Shown here in pieces: positions 25,801-33,779 of a DNA stretch of 42,328 bases. The notes below the pieces were generated by a model. The model was not told the DNA's origin. It did no database searches and saw nothing but the letters and a program-made list of their open reading frames with translations. The position numbers were made by a program, and so were the translations under genes. Source of the stretch: Paludibacteraceae bacterium (GTDB lineage: Bacteria; Bacteroidota; Bacteroidia; Bacteroidales; Paludibacteraceae); NCBI GenBank assembly GCA_905235505.1, contig CAJOMJ010000027.1, positions 1 to 42,328 of the forward strand, given 5' to 3'. Position 1 is the first letter of the stretch, and each line of letters begins with the position of its first letter.

Positions 25801-28800
25801 CTGATATTTCCTACCTCCGATAAAGACAGGATAGCCAAGCAGATAGTCGATGGTGTTGTCCTGATTTTTCTCATAGAGCTTGATAGTAGTGATAAGCGAG
25901 GGGTCAATATCGCTCACCTCCATGCTCGGTTCACCAAGTCCGTCGCGCACGAGACCATAAATCATTTGAGTAAGATCTACCTGCATAGGAGTGTGGTATA
26001 TGCGGTCATACACAGCGTTATAGAAAATAGAGTCACCTTCATGCAGAGTAACATCTTCTATGGTCGGGGTTCCCATAGACTTGGTATAGTTGTCTGTAAA
26101 CTTGTTATGCGGTGCATTTGTAAGGTCGAAGGTCTCATTGCCTTGTTCGGCACTGAACAAAGTGGCGTATCCGACAGCCGTGGCTTGGACGACCTTATAT
26201 TTTACAGGGAACAGGTCCACCTCGAATTCGCCTGTTCGGGGGTCAGGATTGATGATAATGCGTTTCTTTTCAAAAAGGATTTGGGTAGTGCCGACAGATA
26301 TACTGTCTTCCATATCGGGGCTATAGACATAGTGTTGCTGTGTCTGCTGAATAGTATCTTTGTCCAAATCCTCGGGGTCGTGCACTATTTGCGCAGTGTT
26401 GTCGCCTTCGAGTTGGAGGACAAGTTGGAGATTGTCACCAAGATTGTTTGTCCCCAATCCAAAGCCTCGCGGCAGGTCTCTCTGGTCGTTACCTCCGGCA
26501 ACACGACCTATGAGGCGCACCTTGGTCATATCGAAGAATCTCACTCCGTCAAGAGGTTTGGTGAGAGAAAATTCTTCTTTATCGTCAATGCGCAGTATGC
26601 CGTCACCTTCGAAAGTATGCCCGGCTTTTATCACCTGCAAACGACAAGTCTGGTTAAGTGGCACTACCAACTCGAAATTGCCATTGGTGGCAGAGGTGAG
26701 CGGAATATTACCCCTGCGTACGGTATCGCCATTCAGCAGGAACATTGCCCCGCTTACGGGTATGGTGGTGTTCTTATAGAGCACCCGCCCTGTGAGCCGT
26801 GTGGTAGAAGTATTCACGAAATCCATACCGGAAGCCACGGCATTATTGGGTGAAAGTGTTATTGTTGCTGTTGGCGTATTTGTGTTATTAAAAGAGAATA
26901 TCCCATATTGCGAAGTGGGGATAACAATATACTTCAATGAAGAACCTACAGTATAGCAATCTATATCAGAAGTGCTTGAAATGTAGGGTGAAAATCTTCC
27001 TTTGCGTTGGAACATGTTTACTGTAGTGACATTGTTGTAGCAGTTGAGAGTACAACCGGTCTCAATAACGAAAGAAAAGATTACATCGTAATTAGAATTA
27101 TCTGTTTCTGTGGTTTTGACCTCAAGTGTGGTACCCATAGGATAGGAATAAGTGCCGGCCGGCATATTTGTCCAATCCTGCAACCGGTGTCCGTCTTTAT
27201 CGGAAACACGGATAAGAGTATATGGTTCAGGGTTATTGCTATATACTGTGTTTGTATATTTAATCAACACCTTGGGGTCACTACATTCGATTGCTTCATA
27301 ATCAAGGCTATCAAACTTATATGCGCCTGATGCATCGGTAATAACTTTACGAATTGTATTTCCGCCGGTATCCTGCAATGCCACTTCTACACCTGCCATT
27401 CCGGTGTTGTCAGGCATAAGGATAGCACCGCTTATTTCGCCGTAGGGTGTGCGCCAGCCTTCAGTAGTTGCGGAATTGGCAGTAGTTTTCCCATTGCAAC
27501 TATATCGCGCCTCAATGGTATATTCATAGTGCACGTCAGGCATGGCACTGCGGTCAAAATAGTTGCTCTCATCAGTAATGACCAATGTGTCGGCAGCATT
27601 AGTGGAATCCTTCACCTGCCTGAGCAGCACGAAGTCATCATAGTTGTTGTTATTGGTTTCCCAGCGAAGCAAGACACCGTTCTTGAATTGTGTGCCGGCA
27701 TCGCCTTGTGAGGCAGTGAAGTTGCGTACTGCTGCACCTTCATCGTAGTACAATTCAGGTCCTAAGATTTGTATAGGCTTTAGCAAAGCAGAGTCCTGTA
27801 CACGCAAGTCAGACTTGGACTGGTCGATATGTATGGAATATTTATAGTGAGAACATGCCTTGTCAGCGATATCAGAGTATGTTACTATCCATGAGCCGTC
27901 GGAGAGGCGCGAGATGCTGTCCTGCGGAATGACGATGTCCTTTCTTTGTCCGGTTTCCTCAATGGTACGTGTGAGTATCAACTGAGCTGTACGATCCCAC
28001 ATACAGCGGCCATGTTCAGTATTATTCTCTATTAGCAGTACTTTGTAAAGACTATCTTTGACAGAAGGCAAATAGGTTTCCAGCTCTTTCATGATATCTA
28101 TTTTCCCATCGCCCTCCTGCGTAAAGTAAGCAAAGAATTCCTGCACCGCCATACGCCACTCTGTAGTACATTTTACTTCGGAATCCGCCACAAGATTGAA
28201 AGTGGTTATCTTACCCTCATTGTAGGTTTCAGGGTCAGTATTCTTTACCTGCAGAATGGTATTTGCCGGATACATGTAAGTTCCCGCTGACAGATAAGAC
28301 CAGTCATGAAGTACTTTCCCGTCGATATCAGTTACCCGGAATGCTGTTTTCCCCTCCGGACTGTTGCATATCCCATCGTTTTGAAACAAGATAGTCAGTT
28401 CTATGTTATCTTCTCTGAGAACCCTGTTCAGATTATAGGTCATGGTACACTCTTCCTTCTTAGGATAAGATGGCATCACTTCTCTATTCTCTATTTTGAA
28501 ACGGAAATTCACCTTATGATTGTTCCGATAATCGCTGTCAAGAGTATATTGCTCTTGTTCATCGGCGAGCGGAGCAAGGAAGTTGTGCTTTAATAGTGAA
28601 GCAGACTTGGCAAAATCCTGTTCCCAGCCCCACACCGACGATGAAGCACGCCGCATACGGTAATATACCGGCACTGAGGGCAGAAGCAGACTGTCGGAGG
28701 TCAGTTTTACATCTAATTCCACAAAAGGATTGTTTTCGTTGTCGTACACCACGAATTTGTTGTCATGAACAGAGAGATGCGTGTCGGCTGTGACATCCGC

Positions 28801-29973
28801 CGCATTGCCCGTCCATGTGCTACGGTTATTATCAACATAGGTGTAATTGCTCTTGTTTTCATTGCGTACCATCTGGAACATTTCTATGGTGGTTGCATCA
28901 GAGAAATCGCTCTGCATAGCACGTTGCACCTCGAAGTAGTCGCCATCAACAAGGTCCTTGAGTTCAGGGTTCTTAATGTTCCAACTCAACACATTATTAC
29001 CTGTGAAAGTTCCTGTGGAGTCTCTTTCCTCCACAACCTTGAAGTCATATATACGGTGATAAGGCGGGATATCCACTCCTACAGAAGTGCGCTCGGTTTC
29101 GGTTTTTGCATCACCCGTACCGCGCCACATCTTGAATGTGGCCTTGAATTGCTCCTGAACGGTGTCGGTGGTCATTACGTACATCGTGCCTCCGCGGTCG
29201 GAGATGGGAACGACAGAAGGGTCGATCGAAGTAGTGTAACTGATAGGGTCATTGAATGTCATGTACGGGATGGCAGCATAACCATAGCCGGTAGGACCCC
29301 CTTCGTTAACTTGATATATATAAGGCGTATAGAGCTGAGGTGTCATGATGTTATTGTTATTCGTGAACCCCTCATATATGCACGAGGTGGTCATGGCATT
29401 CTCCCCCCAAACAGTATAACTACGCTTGAATTTAGACTCTATTTTCACATCGAAAGAAATGCTGTCAAGCGACTCGGGCGGATACCAGTCAAACTCAAGG
29501 TTAGTAACCTGCGGAGTGCCATCATCTTCTTTCTGTTTAACTATCAGTTTCTCCGTCCAATCATCTATTTTGGAAACACGATAGTTGACACCATTATACA
29601 TAGAAGTAACCACTATTGCTCCCTGATTGTTCAGGAGCTTAATATAAGCTGTTCCCTTGGTGTTGCCTTTGTCCTCGTTTTCAGCGTAGGCATCCGACTT
29701 ATACCACGCAATAGTGGTCCACGTGTCGCTACCGTTCTTTTTGTAAGCTATATAGCTGTCACCATACGCATGATAGTCGTATGACTTACCGTATGCCCAG
29801 ACAGGAATATCGAAATGTATTCTGTCGGGGCCACTGGTGTAAACCCTATAATGCTTTTCTTTTTCAAGATAATCGTTTGCCTTTACTGTTTGCGGTACAA
29901 AAAGAAAAACGAATACCACAATGGCAACTGTCAGCATAGAAAGACCGCCGCCTTTTTGCAGATTTGTTTTCAT
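19852..29973 (-). CDS. Giant secreted LamG-domain surface protein (3373 residues)
   Basis: A very large exported protein, probably surface-attached. A signal peptide covers about residues 1-32 (LTVAIVVFVFLFVPQTVKA). Fibronectin-like and Ig-like strands follow. A carboxypeptidase-regulatory-like unit lies at ~845-900 (GEISGAILMPDNTGMAGVEV) and others at ~1058-1130 and ~1150. Two LamG/concanavalin-type sandwiches lie at ~2325-2500 (SFSIDMLVKPS ... AYYPMTEGKGN) and ~2510-2690 (ETLMFWFRPTS ... FVLTVNR). A C-terminal module (~3000-3350) includes LNPGWNWTSFNIN and ends in a short RHGVRYDVTGRKL sorting-type tail. It is likely to bind carbohydrate or host or sibling surfaces; this is inferred from LamG. 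A promoter lies 62-92 bp upstream. Its 10.1-kb frame is open throughout. Long opposite-strand frames inside it are shadows. Confidence 0.88.
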   Translation of the reverse strand: MKTNLQKGGGLSMLTVAIVVFVFLFVPQTVKANDYLEKEKHYRVYTSGPDRIHFDIPVWAYGKSYDYHAYGDSYIAYKKNGSDTWTTIAWYKSDAYAENEDKGNTKGTAYIKLLNNQGAIVVTSMYNGVNYRVSKIDDWTEKLIVKQKEDDGTPQVTNLEFDWYPPESLDSISFDVKIESKFKRSYTVWGENAMTTSCIYEGFTNNNNIMTPQLYTPYIYQVNEGGPTGYGYAAIPYMTFNDPISYTTSIDPSVVPISDRGGTMYVMTTDTVQEQFKATFKMWRGTGDAKTETERTSVGVDIPPYHRIYDFKVVEERDSTGTFTGNNVLSWNIKNPELKDLVDGDYFEVQRAMQSDFSDATTIEMFQMVRNENKSNYTYVDNNRSTWTGNAADVTADTHLSVHDNKFVVYDNENNPFVELDVKLTSDSLLLPSVPVYYRMRRASSSVWGWEQDFAKSASLLKHNFLAPLADEQEQYTLDSDYRNNHKVNFRFKIENREVMPSYPKKEECTMTYNLNRVLREDNIELTILFQNDGICNSPEGKTAFRVTDIDGKVLHDWSYLSAGTYMYPANTILQVKNTDPETYNEGKITTFNLVADSEVKCTTEWRMAVQEFFAYFTQEGDGKIDIMKELETYLPSVKDSLYKVLLIENNTEHGRCMWDRTAQLILTRTIEETGQRKDIVIPQDSISRLSDGSWIVTYSDIADKACSHYKYSIHIDQSKSDLRVQDSALLKPIQILGPELYYDEGAAVRNFTASQGDAGTQFKNGVLLRWETNNNNYDDFVLLRQVKDSTNAADTLVITDESNYFDRSAMPDVHYEYTIEARYSCNGKTTANSATTEGWRTPYGEISGAILMPDNTGMAGVEVALQDTGGNTIRKVITDASGAYKFDSLDYEAIECSDPKVLIKYTNTVYSNNPEPYTLIRVSDKDGHRLQDWTNMPAGTYSYPMGTTLEVKTTETDNSNYDVIFSFVIETGCTLNCYNNVTTVNMFQRKGRFSPYISSTSDIDCYTVGSSLKYIVIPTSQYGIFSFNNTNTPTATITLSPNNAVASGMDFVNTSTTRLTGRVLYKNTTIPVSGAMFLLNGDTVRRGNIPLTSATNGNFELVVPLNQTCRLQVIKAGHTFEGDGILRIDDKEEFSLTKPLDGVRFFDMTKVRLIGRVAGGNDQRDLPRGFGLGTNNLGDNLQLVLQLEGDNTAQIVHDPEDLDKDTIQQTQQHYVYSPDMEDSISVGTTQILFEKKRIIINPDPRTGEFEVDLFPVKYKVVQATAVGYATLFSAEQGNETFDLTNAPHNKFTDNYTKSMGTPTIEDVTLHEGDSIFYNAVYDRIYHTPMQVDLTQMIYGLVRDGLGEPSMEVSDIDPSLITTIKLYEKNQDNTIDYLLGYPVFIGGRKYQFIAQAYEDYYYNNDSQTGRLDRVPLRGGAVTIHNGLHDSKSSQTYALDSQGRNQSIWLMVDNYDVNNVGTNALRTVTAALEQGNNIVETTLFSGYITGTVVQEKDLRMTDSKIVLLDIIRDPGGAGSSAWIESGSTYSYSYKENYKWDVGVTINLKYGLNVSIDVGVVSSFNGAGMYQGSNYTTSKQLNMPIPIKHSWDWGYQYDYSITTNERISTSSASAAKNVGAMADVFFGTTIAQVAGKAKTVTLINDSLYHLRKPAIDAGAMKVIASGTAADGQTYHLVTGQKIVLGSTLNSNFAYSQHYILNTVIPEIAMERQSLLMQFSSIEEAKQVANQRGEEIYWYHPLDTVTLRDSLPDNYYEMVTPDDDKVYTDRVAALDNVLIDWLTILYQNEEEKVAAMGTNSKKVGTYSVSYGSTVNHTETYSASSNYNEVPQGWGLIGSDAATGASNMGKAALNNLANNLKDFWKSRNGSTFGQAAIDALYDYQHTEDREDGGYRLKTGQEMGTVTNSSKFSFSFDPVFNFSNDTRESDTKRDTKSAGFNIVSDPDGDITVSAYRVPYSDWAKTTAFIRDRINTLPEDDDNLYGSYVFYTDAGATFCPHEGEERTNFYNKGTLIGNGTQWLVKPEMTANTYEITNVQPQNSAYFQITIMDNSEIDAGVANDGHGLTLYLDGESNPNGAVLTIDGMSLVQGVSLWVVPGRPVTKTLRVERGTVDDYDNLTLLLSVSDCMKTLTSMNLSVHFLPLSSDVNIAMPRQNWVMNTLSSQDSVGYYIPIDIDGFDINHKNFDHIEFQYKLSTQSEEMWVNQCSFFASDSLYQLATGNKAMIENGRIVPFRFYGERDPMEQKYDLRAVSFCRYGSGFVTKSSPVISGTKDTRPPRIFGEPEPANAILGIGDNLKLRFNEAIAGNYLDEDNNFQIKGVTNSTGITTSTSVHFSGMPDSYAKSQVSRSLSNRSFSIDMLVKPSQPSREQVFFEHGENGNGVRFGLTADNRLQLMLGTFRIYSKPLETMLSFTRVGVIYDNETNEIRFFAGTSDVTDPQAHKLPATLNYNISAPLIFGRGFEGNMLELRLWSKALTLEDIAATHMHYLTGYERELVAYYPMTEGKGNTLKDKSAGATLTLYDASWNLPQGISLAIDNNQTVSLNGNLLSRSEIYDETLMFWFRPTSTNGDIFTAGYPTDSTGTVISIVDNLLVLHSGRNTIFAGEVTPGTWQHFVLTVNRTYNNASVFLNGRMTASFAATQLEGISGAMYFGGNGFEGNIDEFVIFEQALPKTLVEEFGIHSPYGDEMGLMAYLPFETQKMNPNGVLELVFSINDQRVFYDDNGKEIDKEIPLIIESQNPQIESMADKILYAPVYSTEPLSKLNFDWAFNNDELLINLKMQDREINKQTVFVTVRDVEDLNGNPMPSPVTWVAYVDRNNITWENNTLEIWRYYNNEDAYECGNENCHNIRIINNSGKKHQFTIESLPEWLTVDQSYGTIHPLEYHTVRLTYNTSLSVGNYSDLVYVTDENGLSEPLKIIYHVTASCPWQEPDKAKYALNMSLCGQVLVNGEYDTDNNDKVIATYKNECVGMANINFNNLTNTSNVYLTIYGNESMNNKRITFQLWQASTGKVITLSSSVDVKFAHGNVFGCGYEEPVIFSTSGSEVQNINLNPGWNWTSFNINVNADATGVINNVMTASQPWTEGDLIKNPVTRNFCVYSDSLERFVGSLYHYRYIYSHMVFCKNGNTMRISGNTLPADSMYVVLQGNGQWSPLPCLYKETTPLLEALADYYDFATPGDLVKSHDHFAVFSQDKRWEGDLTALRPGEGYYFRRLGEGPATLHYYDIMKSSLQQTDVEKRNLAGEEAFTNPDAANNMTIIAALPDNVPQSSRLLVFVADELSARAQPHVVNADTIYFLTVQSDNVGELRFCTENGTQLVPQSGRILNQADAHYGSLSHPLQLIPLADSDDVYKIIENDHVIIIRHGVRYDVTGRKLTE

Positions 29974-30034
29974 AAATATATGATGGAGAATATGAATGTT
30001 AGTGTCACGAGGTGTATTTTTATATATGAATTTG

Positions 30035-30065
30035 CAAAATTACAAAAACAATTTTATACACACAA
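30035..30065 (-). promoter_or_regulatory. Promoter of the giant-protein operon
   Basis: Minus strand: TTG (complement of 30063-30065), 20-bp spacer, TAATTTTG (complement of 30035-30042). Start near 30028, leader about 55 nt to the ATG at 29973. The rest of the gap up to 30243 is AT-rich, with no gene seen. Confidence 0.72.
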
Positions 30066-30243
30066 CTTTTAAGAAAAAAACATGTACAGGGCAGGTTCAA
30101 CATCAAACCTTATCTACCTACTCTTTCCGCATTTCTACATAGCACAAACCCCTTATAAACACAAGCGACTTTGCAATTGCAATGCCGCTATGTCTGTGAT
30201 AATTACGATATTTAGCCATCACAACAGAAGATGTGCTTAGTGA

Positions 30244-30598
30244 TTATTTCTTCTTTTTGTAGAAGAGATGCTTCTTGTCATTATTGCGCCAACCTGCCTG
30301 ATACTCATGGTCAACAAAGCAGACGGTAATATCCGCCTGATACTCATGATCCACAAAATAGATATTGATATCTGACTGATATTCATGATCCACGAAGTAC
30401 CACTTCCCATCGTTGCCGTCAGCTCTATAGTCATGATCTTCTATATACACGCTGGTAATCATGTTTCGCAACATACACCTTGACTTGTGCCTGATATTCG
30501 TGTTCGGTGGAGAACACTTTCTGTGCATTCACATTGGTTGATATAGTGAGAAACACAGAAACAACAAGGAAACATATAATATGAAACGACTTATTCAT
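30244..30598 (-). pseudogene. DUF6150-like secreted repeat protein, frameshifted
   Basis: It begins MNKSFHIICFLVVSVFLT...NAQ (signal peptide, ~25 residues). Repeats of about 13 residues built on a (Y/C)FVDHEYQ(A/S)D core follow: STEHEYQAQ, VAKHDYQ, IEDHDYRAD, FVDHEYQSD, FVDHEYQAD, FVDHEYQAG, then WRNNDKKHLFY. This pattern and ending match the small Bacteroidota DUF6150 family as I recall it. The frame breaks near 30450-30454. The upstream frame stops soon after HDYQ, while the rest of the repeats continue in the next frame from a VYIEDHDYRAD segment. A one-base gain or a loss of two (mod three) bases inside the repeat unit explains it. It lies 52 bp after the SUMF1-like lipoprotein gene on the same strand. 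It may be real decay, slippage in repeats or a sequencing error. Confidence 0.72.
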
Positions 30599-30650
30599 AA
30601 TTGTTATGGATTTTATAGAGATGCGATACTGATACATCTCAATGTATTTT

Positions 30651-31694
30651 TTATATTCTCACATAGTCAACATTTGTTGAAGTGCCGGGAATAACGAGAA
30701 AGAATGCTGTTCGGAAGCAGACATTGGGGTGATTGCTATTGCCGGGAAGCGGGTCGCGTATAGCGGCAGGATAAACATCTCCGTTGCAGGCTCCTCCCAT
30801 GATATTATAGCCACCTCCGCGCATCACATAGTTGGTAGAACCATACCGTTCTTGCGTCCATTCCCAGTTGTTTCCTGCCAAATCGTATATGTTGTTAGAC
30901 TTTGCATCTTCGTAAGCACCGGTATAATTTCCCACTGCACCGGGGGAGAAAGAGTCGTTGGAGTAGTTGCCCCAAGAAGTACTGTTGCTTGCCACATCGC
31001 TTTTTGTCTTGTTGCCCGAATCGATGAGCCATTGCAGCATCGTGTCCCAGTTGGCTCCCCATGGGAAGAAACCTTGAACGGTAGCGTTGTCCCGATAGAT
31101 ATTCTGGCAGGCAACAGTAGCATTCTGCGGAGAGAAACGCACCCATATACTTCCTGGTTGGTTTTTTGTCACGGGTTTGCTGAGAGGCATATAGTCACTC
31201 AGACTGCTTCCACCGCCATTGCTCGCCTCATATCGCCCGATATAAAAACCACCATAATACTCAACACTCTTCACCATATCTTTATACAGCGGCAGGTCTG
31301 TCTCGTCATGATAGCCTGAAAGCGAATTGCCTGAATAGTAACTACCAAAATCGCGCATTTCTAAAGGGGTATTGGCAGTAGGAATCCAAACGTACTCACT
31401 GCCGTCAGGTCCGATAACTACAAGTCCGGTGCGAACTGTCTGCTCGTCTGCCTTGACCGACACCGCAAACTCACCCGGGATATAGGCGACATCACCATAT
31501 TGATCGGTGTAAGTTGTTATTTGTTCACTGACAGTTTGCCTCACAGGGGAAATCGCGGAGTTACCGTTGTCACCCGTATTATTGCCTGCATTATCACTGC
31601 CGACAGGCTGTTCGGGAGCCAGTCCGCTATTGGCAGAACATGCCGCCATAAGGACTACAAGCAAGCATGATAATATGTTGTGATTTGTTGTCAT
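30651..31694 (-). CDS. SUMF1/formylglycine-generating-enzyme-like lipoprotein
   Basis: A 347-residue predicted lipoprotein. The lipobox is MAAC with Cys19, followed by a Gly/Asn-rich linker (residues ~25-55), then an FGE-sulfatase-type domain. Typical elements are FYIGRYEASNGGG, GFFPWGANWDTMLQWL, NIYDLAGNNWEWTQERYG and MRGGGYNIMGG ... NVCFRTAFF. The domain is widespread in Bacteroidota surface proteins and usually acts as a binding or structural C-lectin-like fold. The two catalytic cysteines of true formylglycine-generating enzymes are not evident, so an enzymatic role is doubtful. It lies 72 bp downstream of the SagB-like gene and upstream of the DUF6150-like gene on the same strand, a possible three-gene exported unit. 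Confidence 0.85.
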   Translation of the reverse strand: MTTNHNILSCLLVVLMAACSANSGLAPEQPVGSDNAGNNTGDNGNSAISPVRQTVSEQITTYTDQYGDVAYIPGEFAVSVKADEQTVRTGLVVIGPDGSEYVWIPTANTPLEMRDFGSYYSGNSLSGYHDETDLPLYKDMVKSVEYYGGFYIGRYEASNGGGSSLSDYMPLSKPVTKNQPGSIWVRFSPQNATVACQNIYRDNATVQGFFPWGANWDTMLQWLIDSGNKTKSDVASNSTSWGNYSNDSFSPGAVGNYTGAYEDAKSNNIYDLAGNNWEWTQERYGSTNYVMRGGGYNIMGGACNGDVYPAAIRDPLPGNSNHPNVCFRTAFFLVIPGTSTNVDYVRI

Positions 31695-31766
31695 TGTGTC
31701 TCAAGATTTTATAATACAAGTATGGAGTAATTCGTATTTCTACACTGCCGTTGTCAGCTCAAGATA

Positions 31767-32396
31767 CTATTTCTTCGGATAGCCGACAGGATTATTGAGG
31801 AGCAGTGTCAGCGAGTCATCGAAATTAAGCAACGACTTGATAGCCGCAACATCCATTGAACCACGCGGACGGGTCACCAGACCTGTTCCGGCACAGAACA
31901 TGTTGATATTCTCGCATACGATACCGGCATCTATAGCCATTATGTTTTTAGCCCTCTCATCGTTGCGTCCGAACTTGGTTTCATCTGCAACTATCAGAAG
32001 AATGACAGGTGCCGACTTTACCCACTCCTGATGTCCTGCAAGCAATGGGCGGTGGTCGCCTGTCAGAAGCGGCTTGAGGCTGTTCTCTGTATTCAGATAC
32101 TCACTCACGCCTTCAGCAGTGAATACAAACAGACGAATCTCCTGCTTGTTGCTTGCTGTGGGTGAGGTCAGTTTGCCATTGTCGCGATTGACACCAATAG
32201 CGGCGAAAAGGAGATTGGACAAATCCTGATTGCTCAGCATCTTGTCGCTGAACTCTGTACCCGAAGCACGATTCCAAAGGGTTTCTACTACGGTTTTGCC
32301 GCCCTTCTTCTGCGGAGCAGGCAGTTTCACGTTCTGAGCCATGCAACCTGCTATCGGAAGCAGTATAATTGCAAGAGTTACAAGAATCTTTTTCAT
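31767..32396 (-). CDS. Exported SagB/ThcOx-type nitroreductase
   Basis: A 209-residue nitroreductase-fold protein with an N-terminal signal sequence (ILVTLAIILLPIAGCMAQ); the PIAGC segment could be a lipobox or MAQ a signal-peptidase-I site. The core TLWNRASGTEFSDKMLSNQDLSNLLFAAIGVNR gives the Arg-rich FMN-binding N-terminus. TSPTASNKQEIRLFVF, KNIMAIDAGIVCENINMFCAGTGLV and the C-terminal GYPKK match the SagB-type family. It would be an FMN-dependent oxidoreductase of unknown substrate. Export is unusual for a flavoenzyme but is seen in Bacteroidota homologues. It diverges from the ECF sigma gene across a 333-bp gap with a long inverted repeat. Confidence 0.85.
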   Translation of the reverse strand: MKKILVTLAIILLPIAGCMAQNVKLPAPQKKGGKTVVETLWNRASGTEFSDKMLSNQDLSNLLFAAIGVNRDNGKLTSPTASNKQEIRLFVFTAEGVSEYLNTENSLKPLLTGDHRPLLAGHQEWVKSAPVILLIVADETKFGRNDERAKNIMAIDAGIVCENINMFCAGTGLVTRPRGSMDVAAIKSLLNFDDSLTLLLNNPVGYPKK

Positions 32397-32729
32397 AAAC
32401 TATATATTACATTTATTACACATTACACATACAACTCCCAAGTTTCTCAACATCCCTGTATCCCACCCTAACCAATCATCAACCGCAAAGACCCTATAAC
32501 TTCTCTCTTATCAGAGTCTTTGCTATAAATATTCATTACAAAAATCATGCCGTATATAACAACCTTTTTCAAATTCTACACTTCAAAGTTAAAATTAGAC
32601 TCTGTTTGTAAGATTTTGCTGTTTCAATCGTATTACATATAGAAAGCCTTTCAATATAGTGGCAGATGGCACATTATTTGCGTGTCTTAATGAAGCAAAG
32701 AAACAAAACACGACTCATAATTACAACGC
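32397..32729. other. Divergent intergenic region with inverted repeat
   Basis: No gene is seen. An inverted repeat GCAAAGAC (32485-32492) / GTCTTTGC (32516-32523), extended by CT/AG after one mismatch, lies in the middle. A TAACTTTG element on the minus strand (complement of 32584-32591) lacks a good -33 partner. The region could hold control sites for both the SagB-like gene and the ECF operon. Confidence 0.4.
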
Positions 32730-33215
32730 ATGACGCACAAGCAGTTCACAGAGTATTTTCTCCCTTATAGCGGCAAGATGTATGCCCTTGCATACAACCT
32801 GCTCCGTAATCGGGACGAAGCGCGGGACTGCGTGCAAGATGTGTACTCGGAGTTATGGAGCAAGCGGGACGCAATACAACCTGACAAAACACCGCTTCCA
32901 TATATCTTGACTATGGTGCGTAACAACTGTCTTGACCGTCTCAAAGCCATATACACAGAGCCAAACGAGGAAATCATGGACATGCTTTTGGACTATGACA
33001 CCGAGAGACAATTAGATGCGGCAAGCGACCTCAACGCCATACTGCAACTGATAGAACGACTGCCTGCCGACCAACAAACAGTACTTCGCTTACGCACCAT
33101 TGACGGATTAGAGACAGAACAGATACAAGAACTGACCGGTTTAAGCCGCGAAAACATATACACCTTGCTATCCAGAGCAAGAAAGACATTAAAAGAACAG
33201 ATCTCAAAGTTATGA
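32730..33215 (+). CDS. ECF RNA polymerase sigma factor
   Basis: A 161-residue sigma-70-family extracytoplasmic-function sigma factor. Region 2 is YSGKMYALAYNLLRNRDEARDCVQDVYSELW (residues ~10-42). Region 4 is LPADQQTVLRLRTIDGLETEQIQELTGLSRENIYTLLSRARKTL (residues ~110-155), with a clear HTH. There is no region 1 or 3, as expected. It redirects RNA polymerase to a small regulon. The downstream gene overlaps by four bases and encodes a membrane protein placed like an anti-sigma factor, so activity is probably held at the membrane. The candidate regulon includes its own operon and perhaps the divergent exported proteins. Confidence 0.95.
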   Translation: MTHKQFTEYFLPYSGKMYALAYNLLRNRDEARDCVQDVYSELWSKRDAIQPDKTPLPYILTMVRNNCLDRLKAIYTEPNEEIMDMLLDYDTERQLDAASDLNAILQLIERLPADQQTVLRLRTIDGLETEQIQELTGLSRENIYTLLSRARKTLKEQISKL

Positions 33216-33766
33216 CATACAATATGGACATAGAACAAATAAAATTGCTTCTCTCTCGTTTCTATGAGGGGCAAACAACACCGGATGAAGAGCGGCAGTT
33301 GGCAGCATATTTCAGGTGCGAAGACATTCCTGAAGAATTGCAGGAGGACAAGCAACTGCTGCTTATGCTTGCTAATATCTCCGACCAAGAGATACCGGCT
33401 GACATTGCCAAAGATATAACCGCATTTGTGAACAACCTCGGGCAAACAGAGAAAGAGCCTGCCTTGTCCGAGACTAAGCAACGCAAAGGAATCATATATC
33501 GTCTGAAGACTCCTCCGAAGATGCTTTACCGCGCAGCGGCAACGGTGGCTGTTATTCTCGCATTGGGTGGTGGTATCGGATGGTATAAAAACATCAATGA
33601 CCCATACAGAGACACCTGTGCTACTGCCGAAGATGCAGCTATGCAAATACAACGGGCGAGCAATATGATTACCAGAGCATCAGAGCAATGTCTCGCACCG
33701 ACAAACAAGGCTCTACAGCAGGTAGATGCCACAACTATAATCATCAACCGATATATAAACTTCTAA
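33212..33766 (+). CDS. Membrane anti-sigma factor-like protein
   Basis: A 184-residue protein with a soluble cytosolic N-terminus (IEQIKLLLSRFYEGQTTPDEERQL, the typical first helices of Bacteroidota anti-sigma proteins), one membrane span (~105-125, LYRAAATVAVILALGGGIGW) and a short periplasmic part of ~55 residues. No FecR or zinc-binding HxxxCxxC motif is seen. Its position directly after the ECF sigma gene, with an ATGA overlap, is the main reason to call it the cognate anti-sigma. An alternative start at Met5 is possible. A DUF4252 gene follows after 13 bp. Confidence 0.82.
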   Translation: MTYNMDIEQIKLLLSRFYEGQTTPDEERQLAAYFRCEDIPEELQEDKQLLLMLANISDQEIPADIAKDITAFVNNLGQTEKEPALSETKQRKGIIYRLKTPPKMLYRAAATVAVILALGGGIGWYKNINDPYRDTCATAEDAAMQIQRASNMITRASEQCLAPTNKALQQVDATTIIINRYINF

Positions 33767-33779
33767 AAAAACAACCAAT

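Noticed and set aside
25690-26853. A 387-codon plus-strand frame inside the giant LamG gene
   Set aside because: It lies entirely opposite an uninterrupted 3373-codon gene with clear domains, and its product has no recognisable motif or signal; it is a shadow frame.
28765-29784. A 339-codon plus-strand frame opposite the 5' part of the giant gene
   Set aside because: Same reason: antisense to well-formed coding sequence, with a product rich in Cys/His/Arg/Ile as expected from reverse reading.
30280-30400. 39-bp repeats considered as an intergenic tandem array
   Set aside because: They are in frame and encode the (Y/C)FVDHEYQ repeat of the DUF6150-like protein, so they are coding repeats.
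32584-32591. TAACTTTG as a promoter for the nitroreductase gene
   Set aside because: No -33 element at the right spacing, and it lies almost 190 bp from the start codon.
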